DNA from: Gracilibacillus lacisalsi DSM 19029
GTDB lineage: Bacteria; Bacillota; Bacilli; Bacillales; Amphibacillaceae
NCBI RefSeq assembly: GCF_000377765.1
Contig: NZ_KB898665.1
Location: 124,001 to 188,000, forward strand
DNA: 64,000 nucleotides
Direction of reading: 5' to 3'
Each line of letters opens with the position of its first letter. Positions within the stretch are counted from its first letter, which is position 1. The position numbers were made by a program, and so were the translations under genes. Under the pieces are notes generated by a model. It did no database searches, was not told where the DNA came from, and saw nothing but the letters and a program-made list of their open reading frames with translations. This document shows, one piece after another, positions 45,570 to 54,427 of this stretch.

Positions 45570-46955
45570 TTAATTTCTGTTTTCTAACCATTCTTCACTC
45601 TCTTTTTGTGCTTTTTCCACTGCCTCTTTCGCTGACCTTTCACCAGTTAGAGCAGCTTCCACTTCAGATGTTAATATAAAGCGTGGTTGTGACGATGCCC
45701 ATGGATACCTAGGTGTCCATGGTGTACTCATCGCTTCCATGGTCGGTGCCATTAAGTTTTCTACCTCTGCATAACTTTCCCACGATTCTGCTGCTTGGAT
45801 TGCCGGCATGCCATTCGCTTCTTCAAACACATATTGTTGAACCGTTTCGCTCGTTGCAAACTTCATCCATTCCCAAGCTAATTCTTTATTGTCGCTATCC
45901 TTTGCCATTGTGATCGGACTTCCTGCGAACATACCTCCTACACCTTCATCGTTTTTAAACTCTTGGACAATTCCAATTCTTTCCCCTAGCCCTTGAGCAT
46001 ATGCCGGCATAATGGTGTCACCTGGACCTTGATTAAGCATAATCGCAATATCGTTATCTTGCGTTAACCATTTTTCACTGCCTTGATCACTTACTAATCC
46101 TTCCGGTGCATACTCTTGCATCTCTAATAGCCATTCTAAGCCGGATTCCATTTCAGGACTATCAAAATTAAATTCAATTTCATCCCAAGCAAAGCCAGAA
46201 CCCCAGCTGCCATTTTGACCTTCAGCAAGATTAATTAATGTAAAAGCAGAAGACCAATCACCACGGAACCAGATACCATAGTTTTGTTCACCTGTTTCAG
46301 GGTTCGTTCCTGTCATCTGCTTTGCTTTTTCCGCTACTTCTTCCATCGTAGGATATTCTGAAAGGTATTCTACTCCCCATTCATCAAATAATTGCTTATC
46401 ATATGCAATAAAGCGAGCATCACCTAAGAAAGGTAAGCCCCATATCCCCAATTCATCACTATCAGGACCAAGCGCTTTCCAACCTTCCACTTGATTATCA
46501 ATAAATCGATCCAAATCGAAATCTGGGTCTTCTTCAATATACGGTTCTAATGGTTCTAAAACTCCTTGTGCTGCAAAATCAGCAATACCTGGCATTTGAT
46601 AGACGTCCGCTTCACCAGAAGTAATCATTGCCTGAGTTTTTTCCGTGTAACCTTCCCAAGGCATGATCGTAAATTCAACCGTAGCACCTGGATGCTGACT
46701 CTCAAATTCATCTTTAATTACTTGAAGACCTTGCGTCTTTTCACCTGTAATAGGATCAGTGGAATCCTCCATATCAAAGTCACCAATTAATTGTACATTG
46801 ATGGTTTGCCCTTCCCAATCCCCTTCCACAACATCATCATTCGATTCACTACCATCCCCGTCACCGGCTGTATCATCAGGACTGCAACCTACTGTAACGA
46901 TAACCACCATTAGTAAAAACAATAACATCAACCAGAAATGTTTAACCTTTTCCAT
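45570..46955 (-). CDS. sugar ABC transporter substrate-binding lipoprotein
   Basis: Family 1 (SBP_bac_1) extracellular binding protein, 461 residues. The signal peptide ends VTVGC, followed by a Gly/Asp/Ser acidic linker. VEFTIMPWEGYTEKTQAMI, DVYQMPGIADFAAQG and the C-terminal KELAWEWMKFATS are family features; the many Trp residues suit an oligosaccharide ligand. Predominantly acidic. First substrate contact of the importer; substrate inferred only from neighbours to be uronate-containing. Confidence 0.9.
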   Translation of the reverse strand: MEKVKHFWLMLLFLLMVVIVTVGCSPDDTAGDGDGSESNDDVVEGDWEGQTINVQLIGDFDMEDSTDPITGEKTQGLQVIKDEFESQHPGATVEFTIMPWEGYTEKTQAMITSGEADVYQMPGIADFAAQGVLEPLEPYIEEDPDFDLDRFIDNQVEGWKALGPDSDELGIWGLPFLGDARFIAYDKQLFDEWGVEYLSEYPTMEEVAEKAKQMTGTNPETGEQNYGIWFRGDWSSAFTLINLAEGQNGSWGSGFAWDEIEFNFDSPEMESGLEWLLEMQEYAPEGLVSDQGSEKWLTQDNDIAIMLNQGPGDTIMPAYAQGLGERIGIVQEFKNDEGVGGMFAGSPITMAKDSDNKELAWEWMKFATSETVQQYVFEEANGMPAIQAAESWESYAEVENLMAPTMEAMSTPWTPRYPWASSQPRFILTSEVEAALTGERSAKEAVEKAQKESEEWLENRN

Positions 46956-46983
46956 AGTTCTTACCCCCTTATAGATTTAAAAA

Positions 46984-47826
46984 TCATTCACCTTTGACAC
47001 CACTTAATGCAATGCTTTGAATAATGTATCTTTGCAAAAAGAGATACAACACAACAATCGGCAGGATACTGACAGTAGCAAGTGCCATCGTTAATCCACC
47101 TAGGCTTGTTCCGTTTTCAAGAGAGAAGCTTGCGAGGTATAACGGAACCGTATGGAGATCTTGATTATTTAATACAACTAACGGCCACATGAAATCATTC
47201 CAGCTCCAAATAAAAGAAAGAATAACCATTGTTGCGGCAATCGGGCCAGCTAGTGGTAAATACACGGTGAAAAATATTCTAAATTCCCCTGCTCCATCAA
47301 TTTGTGCTGCTTCTCGTAACGTTCCAGGCAATTGATCAAAGAATTGTTTACAGAGAAAGATCAGCATACCATTAATAACAGTTGGCAAAATCAATGGCCA
47401 AAACGAATTTAATAAGCCAACACTATTAAACAACGTGTATAACGGAATGAGTCTCGGTTCCATTGGGATCATTAAGGTACACAATACTAAAACAAAAAGC
47501 AGTCGTTTATACTTGAAAGTACCTTTTGAGAAGGCGTATCCAGCTAATAATGAGGCGGATACTTGTAAAAAGACTGAACAAGTCGTCACGATACCAGAGT
47601 TAATATAAGATTGAATCAATCTACCATTCTCAAAAACGATGCCAAAATTAAAGCTTGAGATCGTTTCCGGTATTAGACGTGGTGGAAAGGGCATCGTAAT
47701 ATTTGCTGTTCGATCAAATCCAACACTTACCATCCAAATAAACGGCATCATCAGTAATATCCCACACACTAACAAGACAATAAACTTTACACTGTTCGAT
47801 ATTCTTTCACTTGTTTTCTGATCCAT
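46984..47826 (-). CDS. sugar ABC transporter permease (MalG type)
   Basis: Six-helix permease of the carbohydrate uptake family 1, ~280 residues. The coupling motif EAAQIDGAGEFRIFFTVYLPLAG lies near residue 190. ATG 47826 after AGGAGGG is preferred to a GTG nine codons upstream. Partners are the MalF-type permease and the lipoprotein; no ATPase gene is present, so a shared MsmX-like ATPase is expected. Confidence 0.92.
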   Translation of the reverse strand: MDQKTSERISNSVKFIVLLVCGILLMMPFIWMVSVGFDRTANITMPFPPRLIPETISSFNFGIVFENGRLIQSYINSGIVTTCSVFLQVSASLLAGYAFSKGTFKYKRLLFVLVLCTLMIPMEPRLIPLYTLFNSVGLLNSFWPLILPTVINGMLIFLCKQFFDQLPGTLREAAQIDGAGEFRIFFTVYLPLAGPIAATMVILSFIWSWNDFMWPLVVLNNQDLHTVPLYLASFSLENGTSLGGLTMALATVSILPIVVLYLFLQRYIIQSIALSGVKGE

Positions 47827-47852
47827 ATTTACCCCTCCTTCTTGCTCAAACA

Positions 47853-48800
47853 CTATAATTGCATCTTTGAAACTTTCAAATTAATGAAAGTAAATATTAA
47901 AATAATGACAAACATAATGTACGTTGCTGCTGAGGCTATCCCGAATTCAAAGCCTGTAAAACCTCTTTCATAGATAAACGCCCCCATTGTTTGGATCGAT
48001 CTTGCCGGACTACCATTAGGGCCACCTAATACATACACTTCGTTAAAGCGTTGCAAGCTCCCAATCCAACCAGTAATTAGTAAGAAGGCAAATGTACCAG
48101 ACATGTTAGGAATCGTAATAAATAACCATTGTTGAAGTCCGCTAGCCCCGTCAATTTTAGCCGCTTCATACATTTCCGGGGAAATAGCTTGTAAATTTGC
48201 TAGACAAATAATGATGACGAAACCGATCCAATGCCAGACTGCTAGTAGAATCACGCCCCATTTGGAAGTAGAAGGATCAGAAAACCATGTAGAAGTAGGT
48301 AAGCCAATCGCATCTAATGCATAATTGACAACACCCATTTCAGGATGTAGTACGAATTGGAAAATCATAGCTGCTGCAACAATAGATGTTACATTCGGTA
48401 AGAAATAAACTACTTTGAAGAAGTTTTGACCACGTCTAATAGAATTGATTAAGGAAGCAAAAATGAACCCTAGTGGTATGGTTAGAAAAATTTGAAAGAA
48501 CCCGATAAAAAAGGTGTTCCATACCGTATTCCAAAAAGTCTTAGAAGTTAAGACCAATTGAAAGTTACTGAAACCGATAAACGTTTCAATCGTTCCATTT
48601 GATCGAAAGAAACTCAAACGAAATGACTCCACAATCGGATAGACCATAAATAACAAAATACCGAGAAAACTAGGTAACAAAAATATATACCAAGTCAATG
48701 CTGCTTTTCTTTTTTTACTTTTGATTGTTTCAACATCATCATGAATATTCACCGTATCCTCTACGCCATTCTCATTAAGGCTAATCTTACCTTTAACCAT
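47853..48800 (-). CDS. sugar ABC transporter permease (MalF type)
   Basis: 315-residue permease with a soluble N-terminal ~30 residues and six helices; coupling loop YEAAKIDGASGLQQWLFITIP near residue 215. Start after GGAGGGAG. A cre-like site lies 25 nt upstream, so a separate promoter between araC-type gene and this one is likely. Confidence 0.92.
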   Translation of the reverse strand: MVKGKISLNENGVEDTVNIHDDVETIKSKKRKAALTWYIFLLPSFLGILLFMVYPIVESFRLSFFRSNGTIETFIGFSNFQLVLTSKTFWNTVWNTFFIGFFQIFLTIPLGFIFASLINSIRRGQNFFKVVYFLPNVTSIVAAAMIFQFVLHPEMGVVNYALDAIGLPTSTWFSDPSTSKWGVILLAVWHWIGFVIIICLANLQAISPEMYEAAKIDGASGLQQWLFITIPNMSGTFAFLLITGWIGSLQRFNEVYVLGGPNGSPARSIQTMGAFIYERGFTGFEFGIASAATYIMFVIILIFTFINLKVSKMQL

Positions 48801-48824
48801 TTCTCTCCCTCCTTCTCACCACCA

Positions 48825-48838
48825 TGATAGCGTTTACA
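48825..48838 (+). promoter_or_regulatory. cre site upstream of the sugar importer
   Basis: TGATAGCGTTTACA differs from TGWAANCGNTNWCA at one position. Located 25 nt upstream of the MalF-type gene, where CcpA would block initiation. A TATCAT at its edge could be the -10 of an AraC-dependent promoter with a poor -35. Confidence 0.6.
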
Positions 48839-48877
48839 TTTTGTCAGAACTAGCTGAGATGCCTATTACGATCTCAT

Positions 48878-49786
48878 TTAGAAAAAATGATTAATCAATG
48901 TATGTTGATCATTATCATCTCGATTCCGATATTCAGTAGGTGTAATTTGATAATGCTTACGGAATTTTCTGCTAAAATGAGAAGCACTTTCAAACCCTGA
49001 CTCTAATGCAATATCAAGAATCGACTTTTCCGGATGCATTTCCAGTAAGTACTTTGCTCGTAACAACCTGCGTTGCATCATGTACTGCATGACTGTTACA
49101 CCCGTAACGTCTTTAAAGATTCGCGACATATAATATTTGCTAATATGCAATTGCTCTGCTATTTCGTCTAATGTTAAATTTTGATGGTAATGATAGTCAA
49201 TCCACGTAATAATTTTATTTACATGCTTCATTTTGCTCGTATTACCTATCGGCGTGCTTGTTAATTTAGATTTACTTAAATCATAGATAATAAATAATAG
49301 TTCAATCAATAAAGTGGTAGTTTCTCCTTTGAGCATGCGCTTCTCTATTGACTGTTTCGCTGAATTCTTCAAATTTAATTGCTTTAAATATAGTTTTTGC
49401 AGCAATGACTGAATTTCTTCAAATTTCTGTGGCTCGATATCACGTAATAATATATTACCTAGTTGATCAAAAGGAGTTAATATTTCAGGGACATTCAACT
49501 GATGAATAATCGACCGCATCCATTCAGGAGAGAATTCAATGACCGTTCTTTCATACGGCTTGCCCTCTGTAGGTGTCGGACCATGTAATGCGGATCCATT
49601 CATCACAATAATATCGTTCTCATGCAATTGAATGACATGGTCATTAATTAAATATTTACATTCTCCCTTATGGAACATATAAATTTCAAAATAATCATGT
49701 GAGTGAACAAAAAAATCGCTTTTTCGAAAATCTACATCTATATTCCTGTAGTAGAAATATAGATTTTCAATTGATTTATTCATCAT
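48878..49786 (-). CDS. AraC-family regulator with cupin sensor domain
   Basis: Transcription factor of about 302 residues. N-terminal cupin (residues ~20-90: HSHDYFEIYMFHKGECKYLI) probably binds a sugar; the C-terminal double helix-turn-helix begins at ~205 with NLTLDEIAEQLHISKYYMSR and continues SILDIALESGFESASHFSRKF. Overlaps the TIM-barrel gene upstream. Likely activator of the adjoining importer operon. The start is the ATG-ATG at 49786/49783 after TAGGAG. Confidence 0.9.
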   Translation of the reverse strand: MMNKSIENLYFYYRNIDVDFRKSDFFVHSHDYFEIYMFHKGECKYLINDHVIQLHENDIIVMNGSALHGPTPTEGKPYERTVIEFSPEWMRSIIHQLNVPEILTPFDQLGNILLRDIEPQKFEEIQSLLQKLYLKQLNLKNSAKQSIEKRMLKGETTTLLIELLFIIYDLSKSKLTSTPIGNTSKMKHVNKIITWIDYHYHQNLTLDEIAEQLHISKYYMSRIFKDVTGVTVMQYMMQRRLLRAKYLLEMHPEKSILDIALESGFESASHFSRKFRKHYQITPTEYRNRDDNDQHTLINHFF

Positions 49787-50552
49787 CGTCACTCCTAAAA
49801 TATTTATTTAAAAATGAATAACTGTCCATCGCTTCTTTTTCAAAATTCCTCCATTCACATTCAATCGATACCCGCTTACGATAGTTCACATCCTTCAAAT
49901 AATGTACAAATGTTTCATAAGGATAAGTTCCCGTTCCTGGTGCTAGCCGACCGGAGTCAGCTACATGAATATGTCCTAAGAATGGACCTGCATCGACAAT
50001 ATGTTGTAATGGCTCCCGCTCGGCCTCCATATGATAAAAGTCAGCTAATACTTGAATAGATGGATGATTTACTTGTTTCGCTAAATCCACTGCTTCTGGG
50101 ACACTGTTAATGATGTTACTCTCTTTTTTGTTTAACGGCTCAATCACAATTGTAATAGCATGTTGTTCTGCATATTCTGCTGCCTTTTGCAAAAATCGGA
50201 TGACTTGTTTTTCCGCTTCTTTTTTGGAAAAATGCTTTGGATATGACCTAGCCTCACCACTGCCAAAAACAATGGTATCTGCACCGATTTCTTTCACCCG
50301 CGGAACTGCTTTCGCCAGATACGTCTCGATTGCTGTTTCATCTACATCGTTTCCTGTAATCTGTAGGTGACCTGGCAAAAAGACATTGCACACTTCTATC
50401 GGCAAATGACTATCTTGATACTTTTGACGAATTGCTTCATAGTCCGCATCATTGTCTGGGACAAGAGAAACTACGGTACATTCCAGAAAATCAAAACCTG
50501 CTTGACCAGCATTATCAACCTGATCGATACTGATGCAACATCCTATTTTCAT
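49776..50552 (-). CDS. TIM-barrel sugar isomerase/epimerase (AP endonuclease 2 superfamily)
   Basis: 258-residue barrel enzyme. Metal-ligand positions fit IVIEPLNKKESN (Glu), VLADFYHMEAE (Asp, His), GHIHVADSG (His) and VSIECEW (Glu). Such proteins isomerise or epimerise ketoses, inososes or hydroxypyruvate; substrate not deducible. Start after TAGGAGGGG; overlaps the AraC-type gene and follows the second barrel gene by 9 nt. Confidence 0.85.
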   Translation of the reverse strand: MKIGCCISIDQVDNAGQAGFDFLECTVVSLVPDNDADYEAIRQKYQDSHLPIEVCNVFLPGHLQITGNDVDETAIETYLAKAVPRVKEIGADTIVFGSGEARSYPKHFSKKEAEKQVIRFLQKAAEYAEQHAITIVIEPLNKKESNIINSVPEAVDLAKQVNHPSIQVLADFYHMEAEREPLQHIVDAGPFLGHIHVADSGRLAPGTGTYPYETFVHYLKDVNYRKRVSIECEWRNFEKEAMDSYSFLNKYFRSDDDE

Positions 50553-50561
50553 AGTCCCCTC

Positions 50562-51398
50562 CTATAGTCTGCTTTTAAGCCAGTCGATATTGTATTGCAA
50601 TATTTCTTTTGTATCCTTCTTTCCACTAAAATCTTCTAGACCGATGTAGCCTTCATAATGAACAGCCTGCAAATCTTCGATCACCTGCTCCCAATCTACA
50701 ATCCCTTCGTCTACTAGCTCCCAGACTACTTTCCACTTTTTGCTTGCTGAATCTTGCACCCATTTCGCATTCTTCACATGAACATGTGCTAAATAAGGAC
50801 CTAATAATTCCATCCCCATACGATGATTTTCATATCCTTCATGAACCATATTGCCAGGATCATATAATACACCAATTGCTTCAGGGTCAAGGTCTTGAAC
50901 TAATCGATAAGCAGCACTTGCACTTGCTGCAATGGTTTGATGATGTGTTTCAACAAGACCTTTTACACCATAGCTTTTGCACAATGCTTCACACTCTTTT
51001 AGATAACGCTTACAACTTTCGAATGAAGTATGGAAATTCTCGGAGCGATCATATCTTGGTACCCCTAGTCGAATAAAACTTGCACCAAATGCTTTTGCAA
51101 CTTTGAGAACTTGTTCTGTACCTGCTAAATCACCTGAAGTTAAATACGGTGTGATACTTACAGTTTCAATATTAGCCGTTTCACTTTTACTTTTTAGCTG
51201 ATTGATTTGCTCTTCAGAAATCTCTGGAGTGAGTGTACATTTGTTATTTCCCCAAAAGCTGATCGGCTCTTTCATTAGTTCAACTGGAATGTCTTTATAA
51301 CGCCACTCTACACCATCAAAACCTTGTTGTTTTAACTCCTCAATCAACTCTTCTGGTTCAAAATCCGGTGCCATTACCGTAAAAACAGATAACTTCAT
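50562..51398 (-). CDS. second TIM-barrel sugar isomerase/epimerase
   Basis: 278-residue paralogue-type barrel of the same superfamily. Ligand candidates are GLVETHHQTIAASAS (Glu, His), VLYDPGNMVHEGYEN (Asp), AHVHVKNAKW (His) and YIGLEDFSG (Glu). First gene of the leftward operon; start after AAGGGTGA. Two different barrels side by side suggest consecutive steps of one sugar pathway. Confidence 0.85.
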   Translation of the reverse strand: MKLSVFTVMAPDFEPEELIEELKQQGFDGVEWRYKDIPVELMKEPISFWGNNKCTLTPEISEEQINQLKSKSETANIETVSITPYLTSGDLAGTEQVLKVAKAFGASFIRLGVPRYDRSENFHTSFESCKRYLKECEALCKSYGVKGLVETHHQTIAASASAAYRLVQDLDPEAIGVLYDPGNMVHEGYENHRMGMELLGPYLAHVHVKNAKWVQDSASKKWKVVWELVDEGIVDWEQVIEDLQAVHYEGYIGLEDFSGKKDTKEILQYNIDWLKSRL

Positions 51399-51664
51399 GA
51401 TTAATCACCCTTAGTATATGAATATTAAAATGCTCTTTACTAAATTCGTATACTAATCATAACACTTACCTTTTCATCCTTCTATAATATGATTGATTGC
51501 TTTTTGTCTGAAATTGCTTTTTATGATCAAGGTAAATAACGCTATCCCTTAATCTAGCGCAGGGGTAGCCATATCTTGAATGAAATAAACAACAATTTTG
51601 ATCAAGAACATGTATCTTCGCTAAAAAAAGAGCTAGACTACTGATAAGAAAGATCAGAAAGGAT

Positions 51665-52408
51665 ATGATGAGGTTGAAGAAAATTACCATTATCGGAGGA
51701 TCAGGTACAGTTGGTGATATCCTTGTTGAAGGGCTACAGCATAGCTATGATGTTCTAGTTTTGGACAAACATATTCAGAATAATACAGCAACAAATCACT
51801 ACGTGGATGCTACTCATTATGACGAGCTACGTTCTACAATCCCCAAGGATACAGATGTTATTATCAACCTACTCCGAATAGATACTGCTCATGCCATTGA
51901 ACCCGTTGAAGTGTTTGACCAAATGACAGACGTCTTTTTTAAAGCAACCTATTATATTATGTTAATTGCAAAAGAATTCCGGATACCTAAGGTCATTTTT
52001 GCCAGCAGTAATCATGTTACGGATTATTATGAGGAAAATGGCTACTCCAAACTGCAACGTGAAATCACAACGAATGATTATCCATATCCTAAGGGATTAT
52101 ATGGTGTATTGAAAATCGCTTCGGAACAAGCTGGCTTTATCTTTTCTCTGCATTCCGACTTATCTATTATTAATATTAGGATTGGCTCTGTACCAGCCCA
52201 AAATGAAAAAGATGCTTTAAAAGAGAATGATCGTTTAACACGAACCTTGTTATCAAAAGAGGATCTGGTCGAGCTTTTTTCGGCTGCAATTGAAGCTAAA
52301 GTAAACTTTGGTACTTACTACGGAGTATCCAATAACCCTGACAAACCTTGGGATTTATCCAATGCTATAGAAGAGCTTGGATATTCGCCAAAAAGAATAA
52401 TAAAGTGA
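51665..52408 (+). CDS. NAD-dependent epimerase/dehydratase family, uronate dehydrogenase-like
   Basis: Short-chain-type reductase of 247 residues. Nucleotide loop IIGGSGTVGDILVEGL at the N-terminus; catalytic Tyr-Lys in YPKGLYGVLKIASEQAG near residue 140; FASSNHVTDYYEENGY resembles the ASSNHV signature of uronate dehydrogenases (oxidising glucuronate/galacturonate to aldarolactone). That assignment is tentative; other extended SDRs are possible. Divergent from the isomerase-AraC-transporter operon. Start ATG 51665 or 51668 after GAAAGGA. Confidence 0.72.
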   Translation: MMRLKKITIIGGSGTVGDILVEGLQHSYDVLVLDKHIQNNTATNHYVDATHYDELRSTIPKDTDVIINLLRIDTAHAIEPVEVFDQMTDVFFKATYYIMLIAKEFRIPKVIFASSNHVTDYYEENGYSKLQREITTNDYPYPKGLYGVLKIASEQAGFIFSLHSDLSIINIRIGSVPAQNEKDALKENDRLTRTLLSKEDLVELFSAAIEAKVNFGTYYGVSNNPDKPWDLSNAIEELGYSPKRIIK

Positions 52409-52428
52409 ATTAAGTTCTGGGTGAGCGC

Positions 52429-52488
52429 GTCTGTTTTCCCCACTTAACTTCCTTGTGTACTTGAAGCTTGAAGTGGGGAAAAACAGAC
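52429..52488 (+). terminator. long hairpin after the epimerase-like gene
   Basis: GTCTGTTTTCCCCACTT (52429-52445) pairs with AAGTGGGGAAAAACAGAC (52471-52488, one extra A) around a 25-nt loop. It lies 20 nt after the stop but lacks a terminal U-run. The rest of the 420-nt gap to the next start (52489-52828) is AT-rich with nothing I can identify. Confidence 0.5.
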
Positions 52489-52828
52489 TGTTAGCAATAG
52501 TGGCGAGTATGAGGGTTATCCCCTATATATTTGAATGTTGTGCTTCATTGTTTAATCCGAAATACCTATGTCTAACGGTTGGTTTAGGTATTTACAATCA
52601 ATAATACTTTTCCAGCAGTAATCAGAGTTGAAACTATATTACCCTTTAATGTCTATTAATGTCGAAAGTATGGATAATTATGTAATGACATGGTATTTTA
52701 TAATTTGTATGCAATTTTTTCTATGACTCTGGCACTTTCATTCTAGGTCTCTATGAATATTTTTTAAACAAATAACGATGAGTTATAGATATAAAATTGT
52801 AGATTCATTCATTGAGGGGGAACATTTA

Positions 52829-54397
52829 ATGCAGGAAGCAGTACAACAAGAAGAAGTGAAACAGAAGAAAAGCAAATGGATACCAATAATCGCAGGTGTT
52901 GTGATTATACTGATAGCAGGCATTGTGACAGTTCAAGCTTTTCTAAATACTTCTGCTAAAGAAGACTATTTCTTAGCTGAGAAGAACACAATAGAACAGC
53001 TACAAGAAACGTTCGAATCAAGATTTGAAGAGGAACTTGCTTGGAAAGACCATACCGATGAACATGCGATTGAATCGGTTTATGAAATAACAGGACAAAT
53101 GAATGATCCGAGCATGGCTGGAATGGGATTTGACCAAATGATCAACAATGCTAATATTACGGTGGAAGCAGCCTTGGATAAAGAAAACAAAGTATCATCG
53201 GCAAATATTTCCGCTGGAATGGCTGGTGTTGAAATAAGTGGACTTGAAGCATATATTGATAACAATGACTTATATGTTGGTTTACCATTCTTAGATAATA
53301 TCATTCAACTAAATGGTGATGATCTCGGAAGAATCTTACAGGAGATTGACCCTGTTACATTTTCCGGAGAAGAAAACTTTGATTTCAGTACACTTTTCAA
53401 TGAAAACCCAATCCCAACAGAAGATATCGACTACATGAAAGAAGAATATGCAGAATATCTATATGATGAACTTCCAGAGGATGCATTTGAAGCAACATCA
53501 GAAGAAGTAACAGTAGGCGGCAACAGTGTAAATGCCGACAAAATTTCCTTTAGCTTATCTGAAGAAGAAACCAAATCACTCCTGAAAAACGTGTTTGATA
53601 AAATGGCGGACGATGAAAGATTAAGAGAAATTATCATTGATCAAGCTTCTTATATGAGTTTTGCTGAAATGGAATTAGCAGAAGATGATATCGCTAATTT
53701 TGAAGAAGAGTTTGTAACAGCTATGGAGGAAGCATCTGCTAATGTAGATGACTTAACACTTCCAGATGGTTTTAACTCTACGATCTGGGTTGATGATGAT
53801 ATCATTGTCAAAAGAGAACTATCCTTAGCAGTGGAACATGAGGGAGAAACAGCAGCGTTCAACATCGATGGAACGAATGAGATAACGGACGGAGAGCAAG
53901 TCATTGACTATATATTTACAGCAAATGATGGCTCTTCCGAAGAAACCGTTAATATTCATGCGGATTTAGCTGAAAATGACGGAGAAACAAATGACACGAT
54001 TACACTTACCGCTGCTGACGTAGCTTTTACTATTGAATCAAACCAAAGTACTCAAGAGGAAGGTAGTAAAAACTTTGAACACAGCCTTTCTTTTGAAGAG
54101 CAAGGTTTGCAAATGTTTACTATTCATTGGCTAGGTGAAGCTCAATACCAAGAAGACCAAATGACCGTAGACCATACCTTCTATGCAGAAGATGGATATA
54201 CTCTTAATCAAGAGGCATTATCCATTTATGTTACAGAAGAAGGTTCAACGATTGATCAGGTAGAGATTCCTAGCCCTGAACAAGTACAGAATTTAAGCGA
54301 TATGAGCGGAGATGAAATTATCGAGTACTTTGAAACGGATGTAGTGAATCAGTTTGAATTATGGATGGGTAATATGATGGGACCTGGTGGTTTCTAA
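52829..54397 (+). CDS. membrane-anchored extracellular protein of unknown family, heading an ABC exporter operon
   Basis: About 522 residues from ATG 52829 (after GAGGGGG). A short Lys-rich cytoplasmic tail (KQKKSKW) precedes one membrane helix (IPIIAGVVIILIAGIVTVQAFL, here split by residues 20-41), and the rest is a large acidic extracytoplasmic domain rich in Asp, Glu and Asn, with no Cys. Repeated phrases such as SGLEAYIDNNDLYVGLPFL and DGFNSTIWVDDDIIVKREL suggest beta-rich lipoprotein-like folds. I do not recognise the family. The neighbouring permeases and ATPase suggest that it serves this exporter, perhaps as sensor or substrate chaperone. Confidence 0.8.
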   Translation: MQEAVQQEEVKQKKSKWIPIIAGVVIILIAGIVTVQAFLNTSAKEDYFLAEKNTIEQLQETFESRFEEELAWKDHTDEHAIESVYEITGQMNDPSMAGMGFDQMINNANITVEAALDKENKVSSANISAGMAGVEISGLEAYIDNNDLYVGLPFLDNIIQLNGDDLGRILQEIDPVTFSGEENFDFSTLFNENPIPTEDIDYMKEEYAEYLYDELPEDAFEATSEEVTVGGNSVNADKISFSLSEEETKSLLKNVFDKMADDERLREIIIDQASYMSFAEMELAEDDIANFEEEFVTAMEEASANVDDLTLPDGFNSTIWVDDDIIVKRELSLAVEHEGETAAFNIDGTNEITDGEQVIDYIFTANDGSSEETVNIHADLAENDGETNDTITLTAADVAFTIESNQSTQEEGSKNFEHSLSFEEQGLQMFTIHWLGEAQYQEDQMTVDHTFYAEDGYTLNQEALSIYVTEEGSTIDQVEIPSPEQVQNLSDMSGDEIIEYFETDVVNQFELWMGNMMGPGGF

Positions 54398-54427
54398 TTG
54401 ATTTTGTAAATAAAGTAGGTGGCATAC

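Noticed and set aside
52534-52828. A gene between the epimerase-like gene and the exporter operon
   Set aside because: No open frame with a ribosome binding site; the apparent upstream extension of the 522-residue protein to 52778 lacks one too.
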